NCBI RefSeq assembly: GCF_000455225.1
Contig: NZ_HF954559.1
Span: 117,680-177,808, forward strand
Reading direction: 5' to 3'
DNA from: Megasphaera massiliensis
GTDB lineage: Bacteria > Bacillota > Negativicutes > Veillonellales > Megasphaeraceae
Length of the DNA: 60,129 nucleotides
Shown here: positions 26,129-35,505 of the stretch, piece by piece
Numbering within the stretch: the first letter of the stretch is position 1
How the letters are laid out: every line of letters starts with the position of its first letter
Notes under the pieces: generated by a model
What the model saw: only the letters and a program-made list of their open reading frames with translations
The model's database searches: none
Told to the model about the DNA's origin: nothing
Program-made: the position numbers and the translations under genes

Positions 26129-26475
26129 AAAAATATTAGCCAGCTATAGTCCTCCTTAGGGTTTTAACGGATGTCCGTCAAGCAGCAGCTCGAAAAAGTA
26201 CAATTTAGATCTTGTTTAGGGATTCGTAAAGGCTCTGCTGCGGTGACTGGGTCTAATGTTAGAGGGGCATTGAGATAAATTGCCCCTCTAAAATGTTAGA
26301 TTTAGGAATCAACTTTTGCGAATGATTCAACGATTCTATTAAAGTCTTGTATAGCTTTATTATTAAAGCAGCTGTCTTTTTCACCGTATTTCATTGTTTT
26401 GAACAGAAAATAGGTTGATTTTAGAAAATAGTTTCTGATTATGATATTGATAATAAATTTGTTATAATATTAAGT
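26129..26475. other. Intergenic region with a hairpin, no gene
   Basis: AGAGGGGCA (26261-26269) and TGCCCCTCT (26281-26289) form a 9-bp stem; the following AAAATGTT is not a good U-tract, so it is at best a weak terminator of the four-gene unit. No coding potential is seen in the rest. Confidence 0.45.
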
Positions 26476-26504
26476 GACAACTTGTCTATGATGTTAGTAC
26501 TAAC
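26463..26504 (+). promoter_or_regulatory. gntR -10 region with two palindromic candidate operators
   Basis: A TATAAT box (26463-26468, no good -35) is followed by GACAA-C-TTGTC (26476-26486) and by the perfect 12-bp palindrome GTTAGTACTAAC (26493-26504). The second matches the T.GT...AC.A-like sites of FCD-type GntR regulators and sits just before the ribosome-binding site, suggesting autoregulation. Confidence 0.5.
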
Positions 26505-26521
26505 TTATTTAGGAGTATGCT

Positions 26522-27169
26522 TTGAAAAAAGAAAGAGAAACTCTCACCGAGAAAGCTTATCGGATCATAAAAAATGACATTTTATATGGTAAATTTAAAC
26601 AGAACGAGGTAATCAGCATCAATGCCTTGAGTGATGAACTTGGTATAAGTCGGACTCCCATTACCAATGCCTTTCAAAAATTGGAATTAGAGGATTTTGT
26701 AACCGTACTTCCGAAACAGGGGGTTTTTGTAAAACCGATTACAATAACGGAAACCCGAGAAATCTATGAATTGAGGGCTGCCATAGAAACCTTTTCTGCT
26801 AAAAGAGCTTTCGACATGATTAATGAGGAAAACATTGAATGGCTAAAAGAAAGTGTAAAGAAGCAAAAGAAATTTCTAGACGATGAAAATTATCAATCCT
26901 TTATGGTAGAGGATGTGGATTTTCATAAGTATATCTTAGACATTTACAAAAATAGCAAATTTAAAAATATCATTGACAATTTATATAATAAGGCCTTGAT
27001 GCTTGGAATCATCGGAAGTGAAATGGAAGGTCGAGCCATTGCAGCTATCCATGAGCATGAGCAAATCATTGAGTCACTAGAGAAAAAGGATAAGGAATCT
27101 TTTGTGACGGCTATTGAGGATAATGTCATAAATGGTTATGTCAATTTGACAGGGAATTATAAAAAATAG
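26522..27169 (+). CDS. GntR family transcriptional regulator (FCD type)
   Basis: The 215-residue protein starts with a winged HTH (residues 1-70; KAYRIIKNDILYGKFKQNEVISINALSDELGISRTPI is the FadR/FCD-type signature). The helical FCD effector domain includes ETREIYELRAAIETFSAKRA, EDVDFHKYILDIYKNSKF and AAIHEHEQIIESLEKKD, with the Asp/His residues that bind a metal in this group. The start is TTG, six bases after AGGAG. It closes the A/T-rich cluster and is the likely regulator of the upstream operon; ligands in this family are often small carboxylates or amino acids. Confidence 0.9.
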   Translation: MKKERETLTEKAYRIIKNDILYGKFKQNEVISINALSDELGISRTPITNAFQKLELEDFVTVLPKQGVFVKPITITETREIYELRAAIETFSAKRAFDMINEENIEWLKESVKKQKKFLDDENYQSFMVEDVDFHKYILDIYKNSKFKNIIDNLYNKALMLGIIGSEMEGRAIAAIHEHEQIIESLEKKDKESFVTAIEDNVINGYVNLTGNYKK

Positions 27170-27803
27170 TAAGAGGTTGATTGTATAATGAATTCGGCTA
27201 TATGAGCCGATTAAGTCCTTTCCATTAGATGAAACGTGAATTTGATTGACCTGAGGAATCCCTTTCAGAACTTACGATAGGCGCATATCCGTGTTCGTTC
27301 TTTGAATGAGGTATGAATGAAAACTAGAACGACCTTCTCCGATAATTCATTGTTTAAACGGAGCTGACGCAGTGATAATAACGTTCGTCTAGCTGACTCG
27401 AATGCTGGACTAACGAATTACATCCCCATATATTGGCTTACAACGATATTGCATTGAAGCTTCAGACCGAAGTGTCTCGGGTGTCCTCATGGTATTGCGG
27501 TCTACCTGTCTATTTCTTTCACCGATGCCTAGTCCCAGTGGAAAGACTTTCGATAAAAAAGTAAGAGACATATCTATACGCCTTCGGTTCTTGGTGGTAG
27601 TTGAGAGAACGGATAGGAGTAGATATGTCTTATTTTATATGAAATAGAGGCACTTATGAATCGAATGTGTCTATAAGGCGCCAACATTCAATAGGACCTA
27701 TTTTTTTATTTGTTTGTCTGAGGATACGATAATTTATCAGTCCGTTTCCAGTGGAAATCGGGTATAATAGGGGTAGATCAGATTGGCGTAAGGAGGCACT
27801 TTT
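27170..27803. other. Gene-free interval with several inverted repeats and a possible small RNA
   Basis: No supported gene is present in 630 bp. GACATATCTA (27567-27576) and TAGATATGTC (27620-27629) form a 10-bp stem enclosing a second GTTCT/AGAAC stem, with TTATTTTAT after it: a terminator-like, ~80-nt structured element. TCGTTCT (27292-27298) and a matching AGAACGA about 30 bases downstream form another repeat. A TATAAT box at 27763-27768 and AAGGAGG at 27790-27796 serve addB. The composition is intermediate, consistent with the right edge of the transferred island. Confidence 0.45.
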
Positions 27804-30800
27804 ATGGCAGTTACCATTTTAATGGGCAAGGCCGGAAGCGGCAAATCGTCCCAATGTTTTAAAGAGCTGCAGGACTGGGAAGCAGGGGGCGGAAAGGCGA
27901 TGCTCCTAGTCCCGGACCAGGCGACATACGGCGCTGAACGGCGGTTGGCTGAACACGCTAAAGGGCGGGGCTTTGTGGGAACACAGGTCGTCGGCTTCTC
28001 CCGATTAGCCTACAATGTGTTTCAAGAGCAAGGCCTTTCCCATGCATCGCTGTCAGAGTTGGCTCGGAAGATTATTTTACAGCGCTTGCTTCACAAGGGC
28101 GAAAAAGATTTTTCCCTCTTGCAGACAGCTGCCAGACAGCCTAATTTTGCCGATACGGCCGGTCGATTTTTAGGGGAATGCCGTTCTTTCTGTGTATCCC
28201 CGGATGACCTGCGTAAAGCGGCTGAATCTGTTTCCAGTACGACCTTATCCCATAAGCTCCAGGATATGGCCTTATTATACGAGATGTATCAGGCCTTTTT
28301 AAGCGACCATTTTGGATCAGCTGATGATACCATGACGCTATTGGCGAAGACCGTCGATAAGGATTCGTTTTTGCAGGGCGCCCGCGTTTGGGTCGATGGG
28401 TTCCAATGGTTTACGCCGCAGCAGATGAATATTTTACAACAAATCGAAGCGGTGACCGACCGATTGACCATTACCTTGACCATCGATGCCGACCACCTTT
28501 TGCAGCAGCGGCGGGAAACAGCCCTCTTTCATCGGGCCTATGAGGTATACCGCGATTTACAGCGCCTCTTTCCGCATCTGGAAACGGCCGTCGTCCCGGA
28601 ACAGCCACCGAAAACCTTGACGGCCTTTCAGGAGGACTTCTTCCAAGTTGTTCCGGCGGTACAGTCCCATCCGGTATCGGCCCTATCCATCTGGGAATGT
28701 CAGGATAAAGACGGTGAAATAGAAAATATTGCTCGGGAAATCCTCTGCCAGTGCCGCAAGGGACGGCGGTTCCGCGATTTTCTTATCCTGGCTCGGTCGA
28801 GCGACATGTACCACCATCGGATGGAACGCATCTTTCGCCGTTACGGGATTCCCTGTTTCAGCGATTATCGGCGTCCCATGACCAGCCATCCGGCCGCCGA
28901 GGCCATTTCGGCACTGCTCAGTGTTTTTCGCAGCCGCTGGTCTCATGAGGCCTTGTTCCGCCTGCTTAAAAGCGACCTCTTTCCCATCAGCCGCCGAGAT
29001 GTCGATGACTTGGAGAACTATTGTCTGGCCTACGGCATACAAGGCTATCATTGGCTGAGTGGAAAGGCGTGGAACTATGGCCGTCGTCATGAAGGGCAAG
29101 CCATTATTGAGGAACGCGAAGAAGTTCAGCTCCAGCGGATTCAAGCCATCTGTCAAACCGTGCGGGATATCTTGATGCCGGCTTGGGAGGCATCTCAGGA
29201 GGTACACCGCCTCCGCGATTGGTGTACCTTACTGTATCAATGGCTGCGGACTCTCGGCGTCCCGGCTGCCCTTTCTCGCTGGCAGGAAGACAATGAAGCG
29301 GCGGGGCAGACCGAAGCCGGAAAAGAGCACGAACAGGTTTGGAAAAGAATAATGGATTTTCTTACGGAAATCGTCGACTTCTGTGGTGACGATGTAACCG
29401 ATATCGATGAATTTTCTCAGATTATCGAGGGCGGCTTGGCAACGCTTAAATTCAGCCTCATTCCGCCGACTTTGGATCATGTAACCCTTACCTCAGTCGA
29501 ACGAGGATATACGATGCAGGCACCGGTCGTCTTTTTATGCGGCGTCAACGACGGTATTTTTCCGCAGCACAGTAGTGAAGAAGGGCTGTTCAGTGATAAG
29601 GAACGGCGCAGTCTGGCTGATCTCGGCATCGTTCTCGGGCCGGGAAGCCGGTTTCGTTCCTTCCAGGAACGGTTCCTGTTCTATTTGGCAGCGACCCGGG
29701 CCCGTGAACGCTTTGTCCTTTCCTATATGGTAGCCGACGATGACGGCAGTGCTGTGGAAAAGTCGTCGTGGATTCATCAACTCTGTGATAAGGGATATGT
29801 AGAAGATATCATTCGCCGGGATGATTCGATGGATTTTTCTCAGGATGAAAAGCCGGTTTTGGCCCTGCCGGCGGGACTTCATTACTTGCCCGGTCAGCTG
29901 CGGCCGGCCTTAGCGGGGCAGGCCGTGGACGATACGTGGTGGGCCCTCTATGACTGGGCCTTTAAGCATGGCTGGCACCATCAGGCCGTACGGGCTGTCC
30001 AGGGACTCTTCCATAGGAACTTACCGGTAACACTGCCGGCTAACCTCGTACGCCGCTTATTTGCACCGGATGGTGTTTTGCGCGGGTCGGTTACGAAATT
30101 TGAACAGTATCGGAACTGCCCTTTTGCGTACTTTTCCCGCTATGGACTTAATCTTGAAGAACGGCGGCGCTATCAGTTTGCCGCCCCGGACCTGGGGATG
30201 CTCGTCCATGGGGCGCTGCGCATTATCGGTGAAAAATTGCTTCGAGAAAAGAAGCAGTGGCAGGATATTCCCGACGACGAGGTGCCGGCGATTTGCCGTC
30301 AGGCGACGGATGAGTTGGCACCGCAGGTCCAGCACGACATCCTTATGTCGAATGCTTACTTTTCACAGATCAAAGAGCGACTCATCCAAACGCTGACTCG
30401 CACGGTCCGCCGTCTCTGTGCTTTCAGTGCCGCCTCGGGATTCCGGATGACGGGTCTGGAAAAATCCTTCGGCCGCCCCGGAAGTCCTTGGGAAGCCCTT
30501 CATTTTACCTTGGAAAATGGCCTCGACGTCGTCGTTACCGGTCAAATCGACCGCATCGATATGCTGCGCCAGGACAATCGTACGTATGTCGTCGTCATAG
30601 ACTATAAATCGGGGCGGAAACAGCTTGATATCAGTCAAATTTTTATGGGACTGGAGCTGCAGCTCTTGACCTATATGTTTGTCGCCCTGCTCAATATTGG
30701 CGATGATGCCGTTCCGGCAGCCGTGCTCTACTGCTACGTCCGTAATGACAAAGTGTCGTTGTCGTATCGTATCGATGAGGCCGATAAAAAGAAGGAGTAC

Positions 30801-31211
30801 GATGCTAAGGGCAAATTGACCGGATTTTACCTGAATGACGGCGACGTCATGAAACAATTGGATCGGTCCATGGAAGGCTTTTCGGACTTTTTGAACTTAC
30901 GATTGAAGAAGGACGGCACCTTAAGTGACTCATCGAAGACAATCTACGACGAGGCCGGTTGGAGTCACCTCCTGGCTTGGGCTTCACAGAAACTTCAGGA
31001 TTTGGCCGGCGGCATCGGTGATGGCGATATTTCCATTCATCCGGTCATGCTGAAGCAGCAGACACCGTGTCAGTACTGTCCGTATCGGGCCGTTTGCCGC
31101 TTCGACCTTTCGATGGTCGGTAATACTTACGATGCAGCCGGCAAGGAAGATACGGATGACATGATACGGACTATTTTTGACAGAGGAGATGACGACCATG
31201 GCGTGGACTAA
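27804..31211 (+). CDS. addB: ATP-dependent helicase/deoxyribonuclease subunit B
   Basis: The 1135-residue AddB has a Walker A motif at residues 8-15 (GKAGSGKS), an inactivated-helicase architecture, and a C-terminal RecB-type nuclease with VVIDYKSGRKQ. The Fe-S cluster cysteines are one in YRNCPF and three in CQYCPYRAVC near the end. With AddA it processes double-strand ends for recombination up to a Chi site. AAGGAGG precedes the ATG. Its last codons overlap the addA start by 14 bases, so the two subunits are translationally coupled, as expected for a heterodimer. Confidence 0.96.
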   Translation: MAVTILMGKAGSGKSSQCFKELQDWEAGGGKAMLLVPDQATYGAERRLAEHAKGRGFVGTQVVGFSRLAYNVFQEQGLSHASLSELARKIILQRLLHKGEKDFSLLQTAARQPNFADTAGRFLGECRSFCVSPDDLRKAAESVSSTTLSHKLQDMALLYEMYQAFLSDHFGSADDTMTLLAKTVDKDSFLQGARVWVDGFQWFTPQQMNILQQIEAVTDRLTITLTIDADHLLQQRRETALFHRAYEVYRDLQRLFPHLETAVVPEQPPKTLTAFQEDFFQVVPAVQSHPVSALSIWECQDKDGEIENIAREILCQCRKGRRFRDFLILARSSDMYHHRMERIFRRYGIPCFSDYRRPMTSHPAAEAISALLSVFRSRWSHEALFRLLKSDLFPISRRDVDDLENYCLAYGIQGYHWLSGKAWNYGRRHEGQAIIEEREEVQLQRIQAICQTVRDILMPAWEASQEVHRLRDWCTLLYQWLRTLGVPAALSRWQEDNEAAGQTEAGKEHEQVWKRIMDFLTEIVDFCGDDVTDIDEFSQIIEGGLATLKFSLIPPTLDHVTLTSVERGYTMQAPVVFLCGVNDGIFPQHSSEEGLFSDKERRSLADLGIVLGPGSRFRSFQERFLFYLAATRARERFVLSYMVADDDGSAVEKSSWIHQLCDKGYVEDIIRRDDSMDFSQDEKPVLALPAGLHYLPGQLRPALAGQAVDDTWWALYDWAFKHGWHHQAVRAVQGLFHRNLPVTLPANLVRRLFAPDGVLRGSVTKFEQYRNCPFAYFSRYGLNLEERRRYQFAAPDLGMLVHGALRIIGEKLLREKKQWQDIPDDEVPAICRQATDELAPQVQHDILMSNAYFSQIKERLIQTLTRTVRRLCAFSAASGFRMTGLEKSFGRPGSPWEALHFTLENGLDVVVTGQIDRIDMLRQDNRTYVVVIDYKSGRKQLDISQIFMGLELQLLTYMFVALLNIGDDAVPAAVLYCYVRNDKVSLSYRIDEADKKKEYDAKGKLTGFYLNDGDVMKQLDRSMEGFSDFLNLRLKKDGTLSDSSKTIYDEAGWSHLLAWASQKLQDLAGGIGDGDISIHPVMLKQQTPCQYCPYRAVCRFDLSMVGNTYDAAGKEDTDDMIRTIFDRGDDDHGVD

Positions 31212-34200
31212 TGAACAGCAGGCGGCTATTGACAGCCGAAAACAAACCTTGCTCCTGTCGGCTGCGGCCGGTTCGGGGAAGACGGCCGTCCTGGTCGAGC
31301 GTATGATTCGCCGCCTGTTGGATAAGACCTATCCCATTGACATTACGGAACTGTTGGTCGTTACCTTTACCAACGCCGCTGCGGCTGAAATGAGGGACCG
31401 TGTCGGACAAGCGCTGATGAAAGCTTTGTCAGAGACGAAGGATCCGCGAATCGAACGGCAGCTGGCCTTATTGCCGTCGGCTCATATTTCGACACTTCAT
31501 TCATTCTGTCAGTACGTCATTCGCAAGTATTTCTATACTATCGACTTGGACCCGACCTTTTCCATTGCCGGTCAGGAAGAATTGAATCTCCTGCGCCGCC
31601 AAGTACTATCGGACGTCTTTTTGTCTTACTACGAAGACGAGGACCGGGCGGCCATTCTCTATCCCTTGGCAGATATGTTCGGTAGTGACCGCGGCGATGA
31701 CGTCCTGATGGATACGGTAAGCCGCATGTATACCTATGCCCGCAGTTTGGCTTGGCCGGAACACTGGCTGAAAGCGTCGGCACTGGCTTATGAAACTGGC
31801 CCTGATACGATCCTCGATGACCTTCCCTGGGTACAGCCGGTAAAAGATTTTGTGCAGCGAGTTCTAAAAAAGGATATTTCCCTTTATGAACGCGCCTTGT
31901 ATCATCTGAGACAGCGAGATGCTTTTTCGGCGGCTTGCGATCAGTTTTCATCGGAGCAGGAGTCGCTAAAAGCGGCTGCCGGTGAAAGTCGTTGGGACGA
32001 TTTAAGATGCCGCATCAATGCCGTTGAATTTTCTCGCTTAAAGACGCTGCGCGGCTTATCGGATGACGACAAGGCCGTTTGGGAGCAGTGTAAGGCCTTG
32101 CGGGACAGTGTCAAGAAAGACGTTACGAAAACACTGCAGCCCGTCTATTTTTCGGCATCATCGGAAGACTGGCTGGACGGAATCCGTGCCATGAAGCCGA
32201 TCATGGACGGTTTGGTCACGCTGACCTTGGATTTTTCCAAAGCCTTTTCGGCGGCGAAACGGGAGAAGGGATGGCTCGATTTCAGTGATCTTGAACATCT
32301 GTGCTTAAAAATCCTTCTCAGTCCCGAAGCTACGCCGGACAATCCGATACGCTCGGCGGCAGCCGAAGAATTGCGCAGTCAGTATGAAGAAGTCCTCATC
32401 GACGAGTATCAGGATACGAATGGCGTACAGGAATTGATTGCTCGCCTCGTTTCGTCTGATGACAATCGTTTTATGGTAGGTGATATCAAGCAGAGCATCT
32501 ATCGCTTCCGCTTGGCCGATCCGACGCTGTTCATGGATAAATACCGCACGTTCAGCCGCGATGCCGAGGCCCGTCAGCGATGCATCGACTTGGGGCGGAA
32601 CTTTCGCAGTGTACCCCTTGTTCTCGATGCGGTAAACGATGTCTTTTCCAGAGTCATGACGATGGATGCAGCCGGCATGGATTATGGTGAAAGAGAGAAG
32701 CTCTACGCCGGTCGGACGGCGCCGGAAGATTCATCTTGGCTGGGCGGCCCGCCGGAAGTCGATTTAGTCGACACGTCCGGTGACAATGAAGGACTGACGG
32801 CCTTTGAACAGGAAGCGCGTTTTGTGGCTTCCCGTATCCGTGAACTCTTGGAAAGCGGCAAGATGGCGGCCCGAAAAGACGGGACCTTAGAGCCCTTATC
32901 GTATCGCCATATCGTCATCCTCGTCCGGTCGATGAAAAATAAAGCCGATAAATTGATTGAGGCCCTTCAGGAACGGGGCATCCCGTCATATGCCGAGCAG
33001 CGAGGCGGCTATTTCGCCGCTGTTGAAGTCCAGGTCATGCTGGCTCTTTTACGCTGTATCGATAATCCGGAGCAGGACCTTCCCATGGCCGCCGTTTTGC
33101 GTTCACCCTTGGTCGGACTCGATGAGACGGCCTTAGCCGAATTGCGCCTTATGGGCGACGAGACGTTGTGGCAGAATTTGCCGGCCTTTTCCGACTCCCT
33201 TGACGAGGCGGATCCGTTGAAAGAAGATATCGATGATTTTATCAGTCATTTTGAAGAATGGCGCACCTACAGTCGTCGCCAAGGCGTTGCTGAACTTATT
33301 CAGCGGCTTTATGCCGATACGGCCTACGTCGACTTCGTCGGCGCCATGCCTGGCGGTGACCTTCGTCAGGCCAACCTGAAGGCCCTCTATGACCGGGCAC
33401 AGCAATACGAAGATGCCGGATTCCGCGGCCTTTTCCGCTATTTGCAGCTCATCGATAAGATGATGGAAGACGGACTCGATCTGGCGCCGGCTAAGGTCGT
33501 CAGTGAAAAAGAAGACGTCGTCCGTATCATGAGCATTCATCAGAGCAAGGGTCTCGAATTCCCCGTCGTCATCGTCGCCGACATGGGAAAAGAATTCAAT
33601 CGCAAGGATCTGCAGGAACCGATTCTCTTCCACAATGAGCTGGGAATCGGCCTTAAGCAGTATGATTCGACGTGGCGAATGTTTTATCCGACCCTCATCT
33701 GGAGCGGCATTGAAGCGAAACTTCGCTGGGAAGGGACGGCCGAAGAAGAAAGGGTACTCTATGTAGCCATGACCCGGGCCCGGGATCAGCTGATCCTCAT
33801 TGGGCATGATTCTAAAGCAGCCGATCATTGGGCGCGCTGGGCTGACGGACTCGATCCGGCTCAGGGCAATTCGTACTTTGATTGGGTCATGCCTACGGTG
33901 GCGGCCTATTTTGGAAACCAGGTCAATGCTGAAACTATCCGAGCCGGGGCGTTCTGGCAAGGGGACCGTTGGCAGCTTCACATCGTCTCTTCGGAAGCGG
34001 CTCCCGGTCTGACGGAAGAAGTCCTGGCCGGTGAGCCCCGGTTAGAGGCCCTGCGCCGCGGGGATATGACCGATACGCCTATTCCCGATTGGCTCGATCG
34101 GCAGTTGTCCTGGCAGTACGCCTTCCCTAAGGCCGTTACGACAGCTGCCAAGTTTTCTGTATCTGAAGTCAAGCGAAGGTATCATGAGCTGCAGAGTGAA

Positions 34201-34821
34201 GAACTGGCTGAAGAGAATGGGTTGGCCCTTTCTCCGGTCACGATTCTTCCACCGGAGCATGAAGCTCAGAACCCCTTCGACGATCTGCCGCCCTGGCTGG
34301 CAGATGAAGGGGACGGTGTCAGCGGAGCTCAGCGCGGTACAGCACTTCACAAGGCTATGCAGTATATTACGCCGGCTGCCGATCATACAGAAGGGTCGCT
34401 TCGCCGGGAATTGGCGACCTTCGTTCGACGAGGCATCTTCAGTCCGGAAGAATCTTCACTGATATATGTTCCGGTCTTAGCTTCTTTTTGGCGGTCCTCT
34501 CTGGGACGACGGATGGCGGCCTCGCCAGAGCTGCACCGTGAATATCCCTTTACGGTTCTGTTGGCCGGAGGACCCTTGACGGAGATCGAAGGGGGAGAAC
34601 GCTTTTTGATTCAAGGCATCATCGACTGTTTATTCCGCGAAGACGACGGCTGGGTTCTCGTCGACTATAAGTCGGACCGGTTGGAACAAGATGATGATTT
34701 TAAGGAGCGGTATGCCGTCCAACTGGCTTTGTACAAACAGGCTGTTGAGCAGATTACAGGGATTCCCGTCCGGGAAACCTATATTTATAGTTTTCATTTA
34801 CAGCGTGAAATTATGATGTAA
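31198..34821 (+). CDS. addA: ATP-dependent helicase/nuclease subunit A
   Basis: The 1207-residue UvrD-like helicase has the Q-motif region WTNEQQAAID and Walker A at residues 22-29 (AAAGSGKT). Further motifs are VTFTNAAAAEMRDR, IDEYQDTNGVQE (Walker B), DIKQSIYRFRLADP, IMSIHQSKGLEFPVV and LYVAMTRARDQL. A C-terminal PD-(D/E)XK nuclease ends in VLVDYKSDR. Several upstream in-frame starts exist (31177, 31189). The AGAGGAG site at 31182-31188 is correctly spaced only for the ATG at 31198. It forms the AddAB double-strand-break repair complex. Confidence 0.96.
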   Translation: MAWTNEQQAAIDSRKQTLLLSAAAGSGKTAVLVERMIRRLLDKTYPIDITELLVVTFTNAAAAEMRDRVGQALMKALSETKDPRIERQLALLPSAHISTLHSFCQYVIRKYFYTIDLDPTFSIAGQEELNLLRRQVLSDVFLSYYEDEDRAAILYPLADMFGSDRGDDVLMDTVSRMYTYARSLAWPEHWLKASALAYETGPDTILDDLPWVQPVKDFVQRVLKKDISLYERALYHLRQRDAFSAACDQFSSEQESLKAAAGESRWDDLRCRINAVEFSRLKTLRGLSDDDKAVWEQCKALRDSVKKDVTKTLQPVYFSASSEDWLDGIRAMKPIMDGLVTLTLDFSKAFSAAKREKGWLDFSDLEHLCLKILLSPEATPDNPIRSAAAEELRSQYEEVLIDEYQDTNGVQELIARLVSSDDNRFMVGDIKQSIYRFRLADPTLFMDKYRTFSRDAEARQRCIDLGRNFRSVPLVLDAVNDVFSRVMTMDAAGMDYGEREKLYAGRTAPEDSSWLGGPPEVDLVDTSGDNEGLTAFEQEARFVASRIRELLESGKMAARKDGTLEPLSYRHIVILVRSMKNKADKLIEALQERGIPSYAEQRGGYFAAVEVQVMLALLRCIDNPEQDLPMAAVLRSPLVGLDETALAELRLMGDETLWQNLPAFSDSLDEADPLKEDIDDFISHFEEWRTYSRRQGVAELIQRLYADTAYVDFVGAMPGGDLRQANLKALYDRAQQYEDAGFRGLFRYLQLIDKMMEDGLDLAPAKVVSEKEDVVRIMSIHQSKGLEFPVVIVADMGKEFNRKDLQEPILFHNELGIGLKQYDSTWRMFYPTLIWSGIEAKLRWEGTAEEERVLYVAMTRARDQLILIGHDSKAADHWARWADGLDPAQGNSYFDWVMPTVAAYFGNQVNAETIRAGAFWQGDRWQLHIVSSEAAPGLTEEVLAGEPRLEALRRGDMTDTPIPDWLDRQLSWQYAFPKAVTTAAKFSVSEVKRRYHELQSEELAEENGLALSPVTILPPEHEAQNPFDDLPPWLADEGDGVSGAQRGTALHKAMQYITPAADHTEGSLRRELATFVRRGIFSPEESSLIYVPVLASFWRSSLGRRMAASPELHREYPFTVLLAGGPLTEIEGGERFLIQGIIDCLFREDDGWVLVDYKSDRLEQDDDFKERYAVQLALYKQAVEQITGIPVRETYIYSFHLQREIMM

Positions 34822-34835
34822 AAGGAGGTTTTCTC

Positions 34836-35495
34836 ATGGGTGTTTTTGATGTTGTCGGGCCGGTTATGATCGGGCCATCCAGTTCCCACACGGCAGGGGC
34901 TGCCCGCATCGGGCTCATGGCCCGAGAGATTTTGAAAGACGAGCCGAAAAAAGCCGTCATCACCGTCTACGGTTCATTTGCTAAAACGTATAAGGGCCAT
35001 GGTACCGACCGGGCGCTGGTCGCCGGCCTGCTCGGCTTTTCGGCGGATGATGTCCGCCTGAGAACGTCCTTCAGCCTGGCGGAAGAGGCGGGGCTCGAAA
35101 TCGATTTTCAGCGTTCTGATGCCGAAGTCCACCATCCCAATACGGTGCGCATTGCCATGACCGGGGTTTCGGGAAGGCAGGTTGAAGTCCTCGGCGTATC
35201 TCTCGGCGGCGGTAAAATTGAAATCCGTGAAATCAACCGAGCCGAAGTGGCCTTAAATGGGGAAGAACATACACTGATTACGGTTCATCGCGACCAGCCG
35301 GGCATCATTGCCCAAGCGACGACGGTCCTGGCTATCGGCCATATCAACGTATCGAATATGCGTGTATTTCGCAGCGCTAAAAATGCAACGGCCGTCATGA
35401 TCGTCTGCACGGACAGTGCCGTGCCGCCGGAGATCGTTCATATGATTGAGAACATTACGGCCATCGAAAGCGTCGTGACACTGCGTCCTATTTAG
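34836..35495 (+). CDS. sdaAB: L-serine ammonia-lyase, iron-sulfur-dependent, beta subunit
   Basis: This 219-residue subunit carries the N-terminal serine-dehydratase domain. GPVMIGPSSSHTAGAARIG is its signature, and FAKTYKGHGTDRALVAGLLGF follows. A C-terminal ACT domain (about residues 148-219) holds ITVHRDQPGIIAQATTVLA. With the alpha subunit it deaminates L-serine to pyruvate and ammonia, a fermentative energy route. AAAGGAGG precedes the ATG 14 bp after addA, so it may be partly co-transcribed with addBA. Confidence 0.95.
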   Translation: MGVFDVVGPVMIGPSSSHTAGAARIGLMAREILKDEPKKAVITVYGSFAKTYKGHGTDRALVAGLLGFSADDVRLRTSFSLAEEAGLEIDFQRSDAEVHHPNTVRIAMTGVSGRQVEVLGVSLGGGKIEIREINRAEVALNGEEHTLITVHRDQPGIIAQATTVLAIGHINVSNMRVFRSAKNATAVMIVCTDSAVPPEIVHMIENITAIESVVTLRPI

Positions 35496-35505
35496 GAGGA
35501 ATAAA

